Positions 26,989-37,600 of a stretch of 45,912 bases of DNA are shown here, in pieces (position 1 is the stretch's first letter; each line of letters begins with the position of its first letter). The position numbers and the translations under genes are program-made. The notes below the pieces were generated by a model that saw nothing but the letters and a program-made list of their open reading frames with translations, searched no databases and was not told where the DNA came from. The DNA is taken from positions 1 through 45,912 of IMG/VR virus record IMGVR_UViG_3300008120_000110; one strand, 5' to 3'. Source of the stretch: a virus.

Positions 26989-27648
26989 ATGGCAACACAA
27001 GGAACTTATTATTTAGACGCACCATCACTCAGCTCGGCAACAGTAGTGTATGACGATGCCAACCTAACAACGGTTGCAGCGGATGGATTCTATTCAGATG
27101 GCATTATTTCTCGCGAGCAATCATCGGGCGTTCTTCTTCCACAGGTAGCGTGTCCATCATGTAACAACGAGTTTTTGGTAGGATTTGGTGGGTCAACTGA
27201 AGATGCTTGTGGATTCTTAGCATCAGGTACAGTAACCGGTGACGACCCTACGTTCTGTGATTGTACGACATTTACAGGAGCTATCTTCTCTGCTGCTGCA
27301 ACCGGAACGTATTACGTTTCATTTGGCGGTTATAGTCTTCAGGTGAGTGTTACTAACGGGAACCCTGTAGCTACTGTTACAGGAGTGTGTGTTACTTGTG
27401 TACCTTCTTACTCTGTAGGGAACTGCGGTGTGAGCAATGTGAATGTAACAGGTGCTTGTAACGATGCAGTAAACAATCCAAAGACCTTATATTCTGACTG
27501 CCCAATAGTTTCATTGGCTGTAGGTTGTGGTCTTTATTGGGATGCAGCACTTCAGTCTCCTGTTACTGAACTGTATGTGTTTGCAAATGTGAATTGGGAT
27601 ATGGACGGATATGGTATCATAGCAGCTTACTCAGCAACTCAATGTTAA
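26989..27648 (+). CDS. Cys-rich tail accessory protein sharing a module with the nozzle protein
   Basis: 219 residues. The first 60 residues repeat the module found near the end of the previous protein: TYYLDAPSLSSATVVYDDAN, then LTTVAADGFYSDG, ending in a CPSC pair. The remainder contains more Cys (VCVTCVP, GNCGVSN, GACNDA, SDCPIV, VGCGLYW), but no LCYS motif. A central TGTYYVSFGGYSLQVSVTNG looks like a beta-sandwich strand pair. It starts 11 nt after the nozzle gene. It may be a tail tip or decoration protein that docks with the nozzle through the shared module. Its function is not recognised. Confidence 0.6.
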   Translation: MATQGTYYLDAPSLSSATVVYDDANLTTVAADGFYSDGIISREQSSGVLLPQVACPSCNNEFLVGFGGSTEDACGFLASGTVTGDDPTFCDCTTFTGAIFSAAATGTYYVSFGGYSLQVSVTNGNPVATVTGVCVTCVPSYSVGNCGVSNVNVTGACNDAVNNPKTLYSDCPIVSLAVGCGLYWDAALQSPVTELYVFANVNWDMDGYGIIAAYSATQC

Positions 27649-27651
27649 TAA

Positions 27652-28458
27652 ATGCCAAACTACACACTATCATATAGCGAAGGCGTTCAAGGGTGGCCAT
27701 CATTCTACTCTTTCAATCCTGATTACATGATTGGGATGAACAACTACTTCTATTCATTTAATGGCGGTAACCTCTATCGCCATAACGTAAATGAGTTGCG
27801 AAATAATTTCTATGGGGTTCAGTATAACTCAGTACTTCAAAGTGTATTCAATGATGCTCCACTTGAGAACAAGTTATTCAAGACTTTAAATTTAGAAGGA
27901 GACGACTCATGGGATGCCGAAATGCAGAGTGATATACAGAACTCAGGCGTTATTGATGCAGCATGGTTTGAGAAAAAAGAAGGGGCATGGTTTGCTTTTG
28001 TAAGAAACGAAGGAACTGTACCTGCTCAACCATCTGAGTATGCGCTTAGGTCTGTGAATGGTATTGGGAAAAGCACTACCATTACGGGGACGGGAGCGGC
28101 AGTACAGGTGAACTTTGCTATTGGAGCAAGTCCTATTGTAATAGGAAACATCTTAAGCATTGGCGACTATTTGTACTACAGTTTACCGCCAACCTATAAC
28201 ACACCTGTACTATTTGGTCAGGTAACTAATATACAGGTTGACTATCCTTCTAACTTAAATAGGATTACAGTGGACACGACAATACCCGGAGCGTCAATTC
28301 CCGGTATTCAAGACCCATACATTATGTATATCAAAAGCTCAATTGCTGAGTCGCACGGGGTGCTTGGTCACTACTGCGTTTTCACTCTTGAGAACGACAA
28401 TACAAGTAAGGTTGAGCTGTTCGCTGCTGAGTCAGAAGTTATGAAAAGTTATCCTTAA
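27652..28458 (+). CDS. Tail-associated structural protein, function unknown
   Basis: 268 residues starting MPNYTLSYSEGVQGWPSFYS. The N-terminal half has many aromatic residues and patterns such as DYMIGMNNYFYSFNGGNLYR, then HNVNELRNNFYG, followed by LKTLNLEGDDSW-like phrasing (nt about 27870-27920) typical of phage tail surface proteins. The C-terminal half (IVIGNILSIGDYLYYSLPPT; IPGASIPGIQDPYIMYIKSS) is beta-sandwich-like and ends AESEVMKSYP. It starts 3 nt after the preceding stop. It could be a tail tip or receptor-proximal protein. No known domain is recognised with certainty. Confidence 0.6.
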   Translation: MPNYTLSYSEGVQGWPSFYSFNPDYMIGMNNYFYSFNGGNLYRHNVNELRNNFYGVQYNSVLQSVFNDAPLENKLFKTLNLEGDDSWDAEMQSDIQNSGVIDAAWFEKKEGAWFAFVRNEGTVPAQPSEYALRSVNGIGKSTTITGTGAAVQVNFAIGASPIVIGNILSIGDYLYYSLPPTYNTPVLFGQVTNIQVDYPSNLNRITVDTTIPGASIPGIQDPYIMYIKSSIAESHGVLGHYCVFTLENDNTSKVELFAAESEVMKSYP

Positions 28459-28463
28459 ATTTG
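28456..28463 (+). promoter_or_regulatory. TAnnTTTG box overlapping a stop codon (weak)
   Basis: TAAATTTG overlaps the TAA stop of the preceding gene and ends 6 nt before the ATG at 28470. The leader would be almost absent, so this may be coincidental in A/T-rich DNA. Confidence 0.2.
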
Positions 28464-28469
28464 TGTAAG

Positions 28470-28877
28470 ATGCCACTTAATGTACGACCATTGAACGAAA
28501 ATGATTATGACGGCATCCTGAAGGGGTGGTGGCATGATTGGGGATGGGAGCCTCCGCAAAAAGACTTTCTTCCTGACGATGGTAAGGGTGGTATTATAGT
28601 TCTTGATGAGGACGAACCGGTGTGCGCAGGGTTTATGTATACGACAAACTCAAAGGTAGCTTGGGTGGATTGGATTATATCGAGTAAGACGTACAGAAAA
28701 CCTGAGAGAAAAGAAGCTATACTATTATTAGTCGATACGTTGACTAATATTTGTAGAAATACAGGGCATAAATATGTATATGCCTTGATTAAACACCAAA
28801 GCCTAATAGGTGCTTATGAAAAATTAGGGTACATAAAAGGTGATGGATATACAAGTGAAATGATTAAAGTATTATAA
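28470..28877 (+). CDS. GNAT-like acetyltransferase (possible)
   Basis: 135 residues from the ATG at 28470. An upstream TTG at 28461 would add three residues, but the ATG is preferred because MPLNVRPLNENDYDGIL is a typical GNAT opening. The order of secondary structure fits the fold: beta1 with VRPL, helices with GWWHDWGWEPP, strands GGIIVLDEDEPVCAGFMY then WVDWIISS (the region that binds acetyl-CoA is usually nearby), a helix RKEAILLLVDTLTNICRNT, strand HKYVYALIKHQSLIGAYEKL and final GYIKGDGYTSEMIKVL. A canonical Q/RxxGxG/A loop is not obvious, so catalysis is uncertain. It lies amid tail genes, so it could modify a virion or host protein, or be a structural relic of the fold. Confidence 0.55.
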   Translation: MPLNVRPLNENDYDGILKGWWHDWGWEPPQKDFLPDDGKGGIIVLDEDEPVCAGFMYTTNSKVAWVDWIISSKTYRKPERKEAILLLVDTLTNICRNTGHKYVYALIKHQSLIGAYEKLGYIKGDGYTSEMIKVL

Positions 28878-28878
28878 C

Positions 28879-29739
28879 ATGGCTATAACTACAGCAGCAG
28901 CAGTTGGATTAGGAATATCAGCAATTAGCACAGGTGCTTCATTTGCTCAGCAATCTAAACAGAAAAAAGAACAGAGAAAAGCTGAGAATGAGGCGGCTAA
29001 ATTTTTAGCTGATGCTCGCAAGAAACTTGACATAAACTTCTATGAGCAACTTGGTATTCAAAAGGAACCTTATGAGCTTGCTCGTGAAGCGGTAACATCG
29101 ACAGCCGCTCAAGCTATTGAGGCGGGAAGAGAGAGTGAGCGTGGTGCTGCAGCTACTGCAGGTCGTGTATTTTTAGGAGCAGGGCAGGAGCAGCGTAAGA
29201 TAGCTACTGCAATGGGTCAAGAGATGCAGGCGCTTGATAAGCTTGCTATAGCAGAAGAGACAAGACTTCGTGATATGCAGGCTAGTCTTGACATTTCAGA
29301 AGCAACAGGTGCACAAAGAGCTGCAGCAGTAGCTGAAGCAAGAGCTGCACAGGCAGGAGCTCAAGCAATGAAAGGTGTGGCAAGTCTTGGAACTCAAATA
29401 ACTGCAGCTTTATCTGATTACGGTAAATCAGAAGGTACACAAGCGTTTAATAAAATGGAAGACCTTGCGATGAATAAGAACAATCTTAGTCAAGCTGATT
29501 TTCAAAAAAGCGTAGCTTCTTTAGGTACGGTTGGTGGGGTTGACTTTAGTAAAGTTGGCTCAATGAACCCAACTGCTTTTGAGTCTTTTATGGTTGGGGT
29601 AAATCCAAATGTTTTACAACAAGTAAATCAGCAACTCCCAAATTCTTTACAATCATTTAGACCGGCTGATTATGCAATACCTACATTTCAACCAAATTTT
29701 TATAGCCCTTGGGCTATGCCTTCAATTGGAGGACGATAA
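28879..29739 (+). CDS. Putative internal virion protein (gp14-type position)
   Basis: 286 residues. The N-terminus MAITTAAAVGLGISAISTGA is a hydrophobic alpha segment. It is followed by a long Ala/Gln/Glu/Arg-rich coiled-coil region (QQSKQKKEQRKAENEAAKFL; EAGRESERGAAATAGRVFLG; ATGAQRAAAVAEARAAQAGA) and a Pro/Phe-rich C-terminus (FRPADYAIPTFQPNFYSPWA). This composition and its place just upstream of two very large proteins resemble the smallest internal core protein of short-tailed phages (T7 gp14 type), which is ejected and inserts in the outer membrane. The call is inferred from architecture. Confidence 0.6.
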   Translation: MAITTAAAVGLGISAISTGASFAQQSKQKKEQRKAENEAAKFLADARKKLDINFYEQLGIQKEPYELAREAVTSTAAQAIEAGRESERGAAATAGRVFLGAGQEQRKIATAMGQEMQALDKLAIAEETRLRDMQASLDISEATGAQRAAAVAEARAAQAGAQAMKGVASLGTQITAALSDYGKSEGTQAFNKMEDLAMNKNNLSQADFQKSVASLGTVGGVDFSKVGSMNPTAFESFMVGVNPNVLQQVNQQLPNSLQSFRPADYAIPTFQPNFYSPWAMPSIGGR

Positions 29740-29752
29740 AACGAAATAAGAA

Positions 29753-31636
29753 ATGGCAAAGACATATTTTGAATACGCAGATAGGCTACCTGAAAGTCAG
29801 ATAAATTGGTTTCAGGTTGGCAAGGATATTACCGATGGTATAAAAAAAGAAGATGAGCTTCGCCAAAAAAGAAAGGCCGAGACTGAAGCTGCGTTCCGTA
29901 AAGATGTTCAAGAGTTAGCTAATGCCCCTACGGGAAACTCCGACCTTGTAAACCAATACACTTTTAGTTATACGTCAAAGGCTACAGATTATTTGCTTCA
30001 GATGAATAGACTACTGAAAGCCGGTGCTATTAAACCAAAAGACTATAGTCTTGCAACGCAAAATCTAAGAGATGGAACAGGAGTTTTATTTAATCTCGTT
30101 AAAGAATATCAAGCTGAGTACGAGGAGAAGATGAAAAGAGCACAGCCCGGAGGCGATGGCTCTGCTGCTGAAACTCAGATTATGGGAATGGTTGAAGGCT
30201 TTGCTAACCTTAGAGATACAGAAGCTTTAATTAATCCAAATACGGGGGCTGTTGGTATAGGCAAAATGGAAACAAAAGACGGCATAAGAGTTCTAAAAGA
30301 AGGTGCTGATAATTATATGACCGTTAATCAGCTTCGCAATCGTATTAAGCAAAAGATTAATAAGTATCAAGTAAATGATGATTTAAAAGGCGAGGTTGAT
30401 TTGTTGGGAGATGTAATAAGTGAAGTTGTGACAAAGACAGGTAGTTCTACTGAAACAGGTTTTATGACAAAGATAACCGACCCTACTAAGCGTGTTGGTT
30501 TAAGCCAAGAGGGCAAACAGGCTGTTGATGCTTACCTGCAATCTGAGAAAGATATTATTGCTGCAAAACTTACTAACCCTTACAACACATCATCTATTCT
30601 TTTTGATTGGGCAGGTGGCATAGACCCTAAGACTAAAAAACCTTATCAAGTAGTCTTTGATGAAAAGCTTGCTAATACAAGTTCTCATTATGTGCTTTAT
30701 TCTTTTAAAGAAGGTGTGATGCAACCTGACTTTGACGCCACTGCAAATGGAAGAGAGCAAAAGAAAGAAGCCGAGAAGTACCTTACTAATAAGTTTCGTA
30801 GCATGCTTGAGCAGAAAACTGAGCTACAACCATTTGCTCAGCCTCGTGCAGAATATGCTCCTTCTTACTTATATGAAAGAGGAGACAAAAGAAAGGAAGC
30901 GCAGACTGCAGGTAATATGATTGGTATGTTGTATAGTGGAAATCCTGAACAACAGCAAGCTGCAGTTAACTATTTTATGGGGCTTCCGGGTGTTACTGAT
31001 GTTAAGCGTAATGATAATGGAATTTTAATTACACGTAATGGTGAAACTAAGCCTATACCATTTATTAATAAAGTATCCGGAAAACGAATGTCGCTAGAAC
31101 AATTTGTCGCTTCATCTTCAACAGGATTACTTGGAGAAAAAACAAACGTAGATGATATTCTTAGAGGTGCGCTTAGTACGGGTTCTAAAAATTTCCAATC
31201 CGGTACTGCTTCTGCAAGGTCAATAAGCTTGAATCCTAATGAGATGTATGGCAATTATGTAAACACTAAAATAAACCCATCATTAATATCCACTTCTACA
31301 GATAATGATAGAGCTGAAGTAGAAACATTAAAAAGCGTAAAACCATTAGTACAAGCGCTTGGGTTTGAAGCCGTAATTCCATCGACTCCATTTACAGTAG
31401 GTAAGTTTATTGAAATAAAAGGCAATGGAAAAACTACAGGGAAAATTGACCTTAGTAGTCCTGATGACGCTGTGGCTCAAATACAATCGTTCCTTATAGC
31501 AAATGTGCCCGGTAAGACGGAAGAAGAAAAGCTTATATTCCTAAGTGGCCTTGCTAAAAAAGGTGTGATTGCAGCACCACAACCACAGGACCAACAAGCT
31601 GCAACTACACAGGGCGTAGGAAGTAAATATAATTAA
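29753..31636 (+). CDS. Putative internal virion / cargo protein (gp15-type position)
   Basis: 627 residues, soluble, Lys/Glu/Gln-rich and largely helical (DGIKKEDELRQKRKAETEAA; EYQAEYEEKMKRAQPGGDGS). It shows no signal peptide, no membrane helix and no recognised catalytic motif. It contains a middle region rich in Tyr and Pro (PFAQPRAEYAPSYLYERGDK). It lies between a gp14-like protein and a 2.7-kilo-residue protein, the usual place of the second internal ejection protein in short-tailed phages and of cargo proteins in crAss-like phages. It starts 13 nt after the preceding stop and ends 16 nt before the next gene. The role is inferred from context. Confidence 0.58.
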   Translation: MAKTYFEYADRLPESQINWFQVGKDITDGIKKEDELRQKRKAETEAAFRKDVQELANAPTGNSDLVNQYTFSYTSKATDYLLQMNRLLKAGAIKPKDYSLATQNLRDGTGVLFNLVKEYQAEYEEKMKRAQPGGDGSAAETQIMGMVEGFANLRDTEALINPNTGAVGIGKMETKDGIRVLKEGADNYMTVNQLRNRIKQKINKYQVNDDLKGEVDLLGDVISEVVTKTGSSTETGFMTKITDPTKRVGLSQEGKQAVDAYLQSEKDIIAAKLTNPYNTSSILFDWAGGIDPKTKKPYQVVFDEKLANTSSHYVLYSFKEGVMQPDFDATANGREQKKEAEKYLTNKFRSMLEQKTELQPFAQPRAEYAPSYLYERGDKRKEAQTAGNMIGMLYSGNPEQQQAAVNYFMGLPGVTDVKRNDNGILITRNGETKPIPFINKVSGKRMSLEQFVASSSTGLLGEKTNVDDILRGALSTGSKNFQSGTASARSISLNPNEMYGNYVNTKINPSLISTSTDNDRAEVETLKSVKPLVQALGFEAVIPSTPFTVGKFIEIKGNGKTTGKIDLSSPDDAVAQIQSFLIANVPGKTEEEKLIFLSGLAKKGVIAAPQPQDQQAATTQGVGSKYN

Positions 31637-31652
31637 TTAACTTTAGGTCACA

Positions 31653-34600
31653 ATGAACGAGCAAGCAATAATAGACGCATATAATCTGTTCGTACAGAAT
31701 GGATACAATAAATCTCTTGATGACTATAAGAAATTAATAGCATCAAATTCACAGGCGGTACAAGACTCTTATGATTTGTTTGTTGGTAATGGATACAGTA
31801 AATCTATTGACGACTTTAAATCGTTAATGGGTCTATCCGTTCCTTCTAAAAAAAAAGACGATACGGTATCTGCCTTGGCTCCGTCTTTATTGGCATCACC
31901 TTCGACTAAAGCCGTTGCTGAATCTACAGCCGTAAAGCCTGTAATAGTAGGGCAATCCCCTAAAAAAGAAGAAGGAGATAGCTATTTAAAAAATATATAT
32001 AACAACCTTGCTCTTGGCGCATCATACGTCAATGAAGCTGTCGTATCTGTTCCTGAAACACTAATAAACCTTTTTGCTATACCTCAGAACTTTATAGCAG
32101 AAAAGACAGGGTGGAATATTGGCACTAATGCAGACCAAGTAAAAAAACAACTTGGTATTAAAAATCCATTATTAGATTACATACAAGAAAGCCAAAAGGT
32201 TATAAAGGGTGATGTATCAAAATATATAGCCCAAAACTATGATGACCCAAGTATTGTGGGTAACTTTCAAAAAGGAAACTATCAAGAAGCGTTTGAACTA
32301 CTTGGTTCAAGCATAGCTCAATCAGCTCCTCTTAGCGCTACAATGATGATGGCAGGGGCTTATATGGCACCCGCTCGTCTTGCAGCTATTACTACAGTTG
32401 GTCTAACTGAAAGTCAAAGAAAAGAACTTGAAGAGATGGACCCTGAGATGAAAGAGTCAGAGAAAACGTTGAAGGCTCTTGGTATGTCTGCGGCTGAATC
32501 AGTGTTTGAATCGTTAGGGTCGGCTACTATTGGTAGGGCGTATAGAGATATTGCAAAGAGAGAAGGGAAGGAAGCTGCTAAAGATATTTTGAAGAATGGT
32601 CTTGTTCAAACCTATAAGAAAGCATTAGAAAAGACAGGAGCTGCTGCGGGTTTTGCAGGCGAAGGAATCGAAGAAGCTGCTACCCAAATAACTCAAAATG
32701 TTATTGCAGGAAAACCAACATTTGAAGGGGTTGCTGATGCGTTTGTTACCGGAGCAGGGAGTGGTGTAATATTTACTGCGCCTATATCTGCAGCACAAGC
32801 AAAAAATTACATTAACAATAAAGTTAAAACGTATCAAGCGAAAGACAAGATTGGGGAAGTGCTTGGCGAAAAAGCTGACAATATTAATAATCTTTATAAT
32901 GTTCCTGCAAATTCGGATATTACTGCTGAACAACTTGAGGTTGCTAATGTCGACAATGCTCGATTGGTATTACAAAAGAAACTTAAAGATGCTGTAGATA
33001 AGGGGACTATAACAGAAGATGACGCAAAGCAATCGCTGTATGTTTTTGATAAGACTCAACAGGTATCTAACTCTGTAAAAGATTTAGATGTTAGTGTTGA
33101 AGATAAAGCAAAGATTGCTACACTTCTCAAAAAAAGAGATGAGCTTGCCACTAAAATACAAAACAAAGACGATGTATTAGTGGTATTGGAGAAGCAGCAA
33201 ATACAAGAAATAAACAATCAGATTCAATCAATCATAACTAAACCAAAAGAAGATGCCGTTCAAAAGCAAGCAGCAGGTGAAGTACCTGTACAGCCAACTA
33301 CCGGAATTAGCGAAGAAGTGGCGCAAGGAGAACCCCAATCAAAACCTGAAGTCGTTACCGAAGAAGGTGTCACGCCTGAAGTCACGGAAGAAAAAGTAGT
33401 GTCTTTAAAGACACAGCCTGAGATAACAAGAGAGTCTGTTGCTGCTTTTACCGATGAGCAGTTGGCTCCTGTTATGAACCTAATACCTAAAACTGAAGGG
33501 ATACCCGTTCAAGATGCAGTATACGATGCCTATGTTGCATCTAAAAAAGAAGGGACAAATCCTGAATTAGTTAATCAAGTAGAAAATTTAGTTTATGAAA
33601 GTATACAAGATAAAGGGGTACAACGACTCGGAGAGCCTGTTCTCCCCACGCCCACGGAAATTAAGCTCCCTACAGCTCAGCAAGAGCGTGTACAACCTTC
33701 TCCAAAGCGAGAAGAAATCAAGCAGTCCCTTGACAGAGTCAAAAATGCAGGGGTCTTGGTCTCCGCTCAAACAGGGAAAGAAGGGATAACACAAGAAGAG
33801 ATTGACGTACAGATGGCGCTTACCGATGCCATGGCTAACGTATGGAAAGAAACAACCGGCAATGATGACTTTTATGATACGTTCATTGAAGACATAAAAG
33901 TCGGTGATATTGACGCTATCAAAGAAAAGGGAGGTGCACTTTTCCAAAATGTTGAGCAGTCTCAGCGTCCCTTGTCTCGTGTGAGCTTAGCTATATTTGA
34001 GCTTCCTGAGTTTCAAAAGATGAAAGGAAGTACAGTTGCCGTTCAGTCTGTCACCGACATGATAAAGTCTCGCGGTAAGCAAATTGAAAAAGATATCATC
34101 AACACAGTACTTGGATACGATAAATACAAGGGACAGAAGAAAATATCTTTTGATGAGTTTCGTGATGATGTTGAGACACAGGTGATGAAGCTTGAAAAGA
34201 TTAACACTAATACCTATGCAACATACGGTAAAGGGAATCTTGGTAATAAGGAAGATTATGGAACGGCAGAAACTATCATCTTTAATAGTCCCATTGACCA
34301 CGGACAGTACGGTCACTTCCGCAATGACTTCACAAAGCAAGGACTACAGCAAAAGACTTGGAATATCAAACAGCTTCCGGGTACAGAGCAGTATGTAGCT
34401 ATTGACGCTGATATGCCATCCGATGTAACACAAGCTGAAGTTTCGCAATACATTGGCACGGCAGGACCAAAAGCTGATGTTGAAAGATGGATAGCTGATA
34501 GAAATAATATTAAAAACGATGCTGAGATAAACAAAGGTCTCTTCGGTCACATTCGTGGATGGTTTAATAAAGAAAAAGGAATATACAATTTAGCTGAGCT

Positions 34601-37600
34601 TCAAAGCGATTACTTTCAAAAGAATAAGGCCAATGATTTATATGCTTCAAAAATTACTGAAGACGAGATTAACGAGTATCTAAATAAAAACTTCACAGTA
34701 GCGCTTGATAAGAAGTATGTAGACATAATGAAGAATGATTTTGATTTAGAGACTAAGATATTTAATGACGCAAATGGCAACAGAATTGTTCAAGTATTTA
34801 AAAAGTCAGACCCTGAAAATATCATTGAGCAAATGTCTTATGCGCCATCCTATATTCCTCGAATTGGGTATACAGTAGATGAAATAGGTGAATATTTAAC
34901 TGTTGTATTGGCTGCAAGAAAAGTAGATTCAGCAAGAACAATTGCAAAAGCAATGGAAGAAGGGGAACAAGCTTTAGGCGATTCAAGATATAATCAACTA
35001 AGAGACCTGTACAACAAAGAAGAATATAATATACAAAAAGAAGAAAGACAGAAATACATAGCTAAAAGGGTTGAAGAGATTAAGAAGTCCGATGAAGGGA
35101 ACTTAATGCTCAAGCAGTTTGCTGCGTCTCAGAAAGTACATGAGCTAAGACTATTTAGAGAAGCCATTAAACATGCTGCAGAGAGCGGAGCTACGGAACT
35201 TAGATTCCCCGCGCCATTTACTATTGCTACCATTGAAGGATATATCAGCGAGTCAGGGCGAGCTCCTTATGAAATTATTGAAGGAAATGAAAGTAGACTT
35301 GACCATGGTGATACAATAGATTATGGTGGAGTAGAGATGATGGTAGTAGACTCTTCAGCTTTTTCTATAACTGTAGCTCCAAAAGATGAAGTTATTATTT
35401 ACAATATACCTGACTTAGTAGATGATGAAGCTAATATTAGAATGGATGAAATAGACTATGATATTAAAAAGCAGTTTGATGATGTAGACAACATTACAAG
35501 AGAAGACGCTGAAAATTATAAAGAGGATGAATGGATGGCAGGATATGTAACATTTCATCTTGATAATTACTTTAAAAATAATCCTGAAGCAGAAAGCGTT
35601 TCTTGGGCCCGGATATATGATATTGTAGAAAATGATGTGCGTACAGAGTTTGAGCAAATGGACATAAGTGATTTAATATCATGGTCAGCAGATATGTATG
35701 TGCATGATGATACCGTATATGCACTTGAAAGAAGGAATGCGGAAAGGCTTGGTCAGCCTGATGAGTATGATAGCGATGTAGATGAAGACAATTTTAGGCA
35801 AGACTTAGACGATGACCAAGAGACAGTCGTTAGTAAATACGAGTCACTTGGCGATACGATTAAAAAGATGCGTACCGATGCGCAAATTGTAACTGATGCA
35901 AATGGTAAAAGTTGGCTTTCGACAAAGATTACTGACGCTGATAGAATGAATCCTGTTATCGCCTTCCAACAAGAAGGTGGTAAAATTAAAGGAGCTATTG
36001 ACTTCTCAAATGATAACAAAGCTTCTATTTATATTTTTAAAGGAGCTGACATCTCAACGCTTGCGCACGAAGCGACAGGGCACCTTGGTCGTAGAATGCT
36101 TGAGCAATTAGCTCAGCGTGACCCTATGTTTGCAAGAGACTATGAGGCAGCAAAAACATGGTCCGGAGTGAAAGATGACCAATGGTCAGTTGCGGCAGAA
36201 GAGAAGTTTGCAAGAGGATTTGAGCGCTACCTTAGAAATGGCAAAGCCCCTAATCAATCCCTGAAAAGCGTATTTGAAAAGTTAAGAACATGGCTTACTA
36301 ATATCTACAAGTTCATCAAGGATAGTAGTATAGATGTTGAGCTTACGCCTGAGATAACTCGTGTGTTTGATAATTTGCTTGGAGGCAAAGAGCCAAGACG
36401 CGCTCCTTCTGCACAAAAAATATTAGGACAGAAAAAGACTAAGGTTACCGTTGACGAGATGGCTGCACTCAAAGACCAAATAAGACTTGAAGCTCGTGCT
36501 GCTCGTGAAGCAAAAGGTGACCTGAATAAAAAACGCAAGCAACTTATTGACGTAGTTCGCAAAATGGGAACTGACGGTAAGATGGACGTTAAGAAGGTCA
36601 ATGCTCTTATCAATAGAATAGGTAAACTTAATCTTGACAGTCAGATAGCGGTAGATAAATTTGTAGACTACGCAGAAAAGGTATTTGCTGACGCAGAGTA
36701 TGCTAATAAGTTGGGTGCTGCAACCATTATGCGCAGGCAGATTCGTAAGCTATCTAAAAACAAAGACAAGGCTGCAAACCTAAGAGACCTTGGGTCGCAA
36801 TTCGTAGAAATAGACCCTTCAATGGTTGAGGATATTGATGCCTATAATCAAATGGCATCTATGCTGAGCGAGTCAATCAAGGGCTCGTCCATACGTGGTA
36901 AAGATGTGAAGTTCGCAGATATTGTTAGACAAGATGAGCTTGTTCCTTATATCAATAGAGAGATGGATGCTCAGCGTCAGAAGTTATTCGACATGAAGGT
37001 AGCCGAGATACAAGAACTGCTTGGCGTAGACGCATCTGAACTGAACTACGAACAGCTCGTTGAGCTTCTCGCTAAAGATAAAGAGATGCCAAAGGATAAC
37101 GAAAAGCTTGTGCGCTCCGCTATCAATAAGGCTTTTGATATTTACTCCACTATGATTAAGGAGTCTATCAAGACCGGTAAAGACCTATTCACCGGTGAAG
37201 AAGTAAGCTACACCCCATCACAGAAAAAAGTAGTAGGCGAGTTCATGAATATGAAGCTTGACGAGCTAAGTCCAAAAGAAGCATTAGAAGCTGTTGATGG
37301 TCTTATGAACTTTATTCAGAACGGTTCTACTGCAAAAATGGAATCAGTGGTTCGTTCTTATACAGGAAGAGTCAACGCAAAAGAATTAGCAAACAAGGGG
37401 ATTAAAGCATCCCCTCTTCGTAAGTATTGGTCTAAACCACTTGGGAGATTTTTAGGTGAGCAAACAACCAATCTAAATATCTTATTTGAAAAGATGTTCA
37501 AAGGTTTTGAGCGTGGTGGCATGGTTGAGGACAAGTCAGGCGTAACAGACCTAAAGAATGGAAAGTCAGCAGGACAGGCAGAAGCCAACGCTATTGTCAA

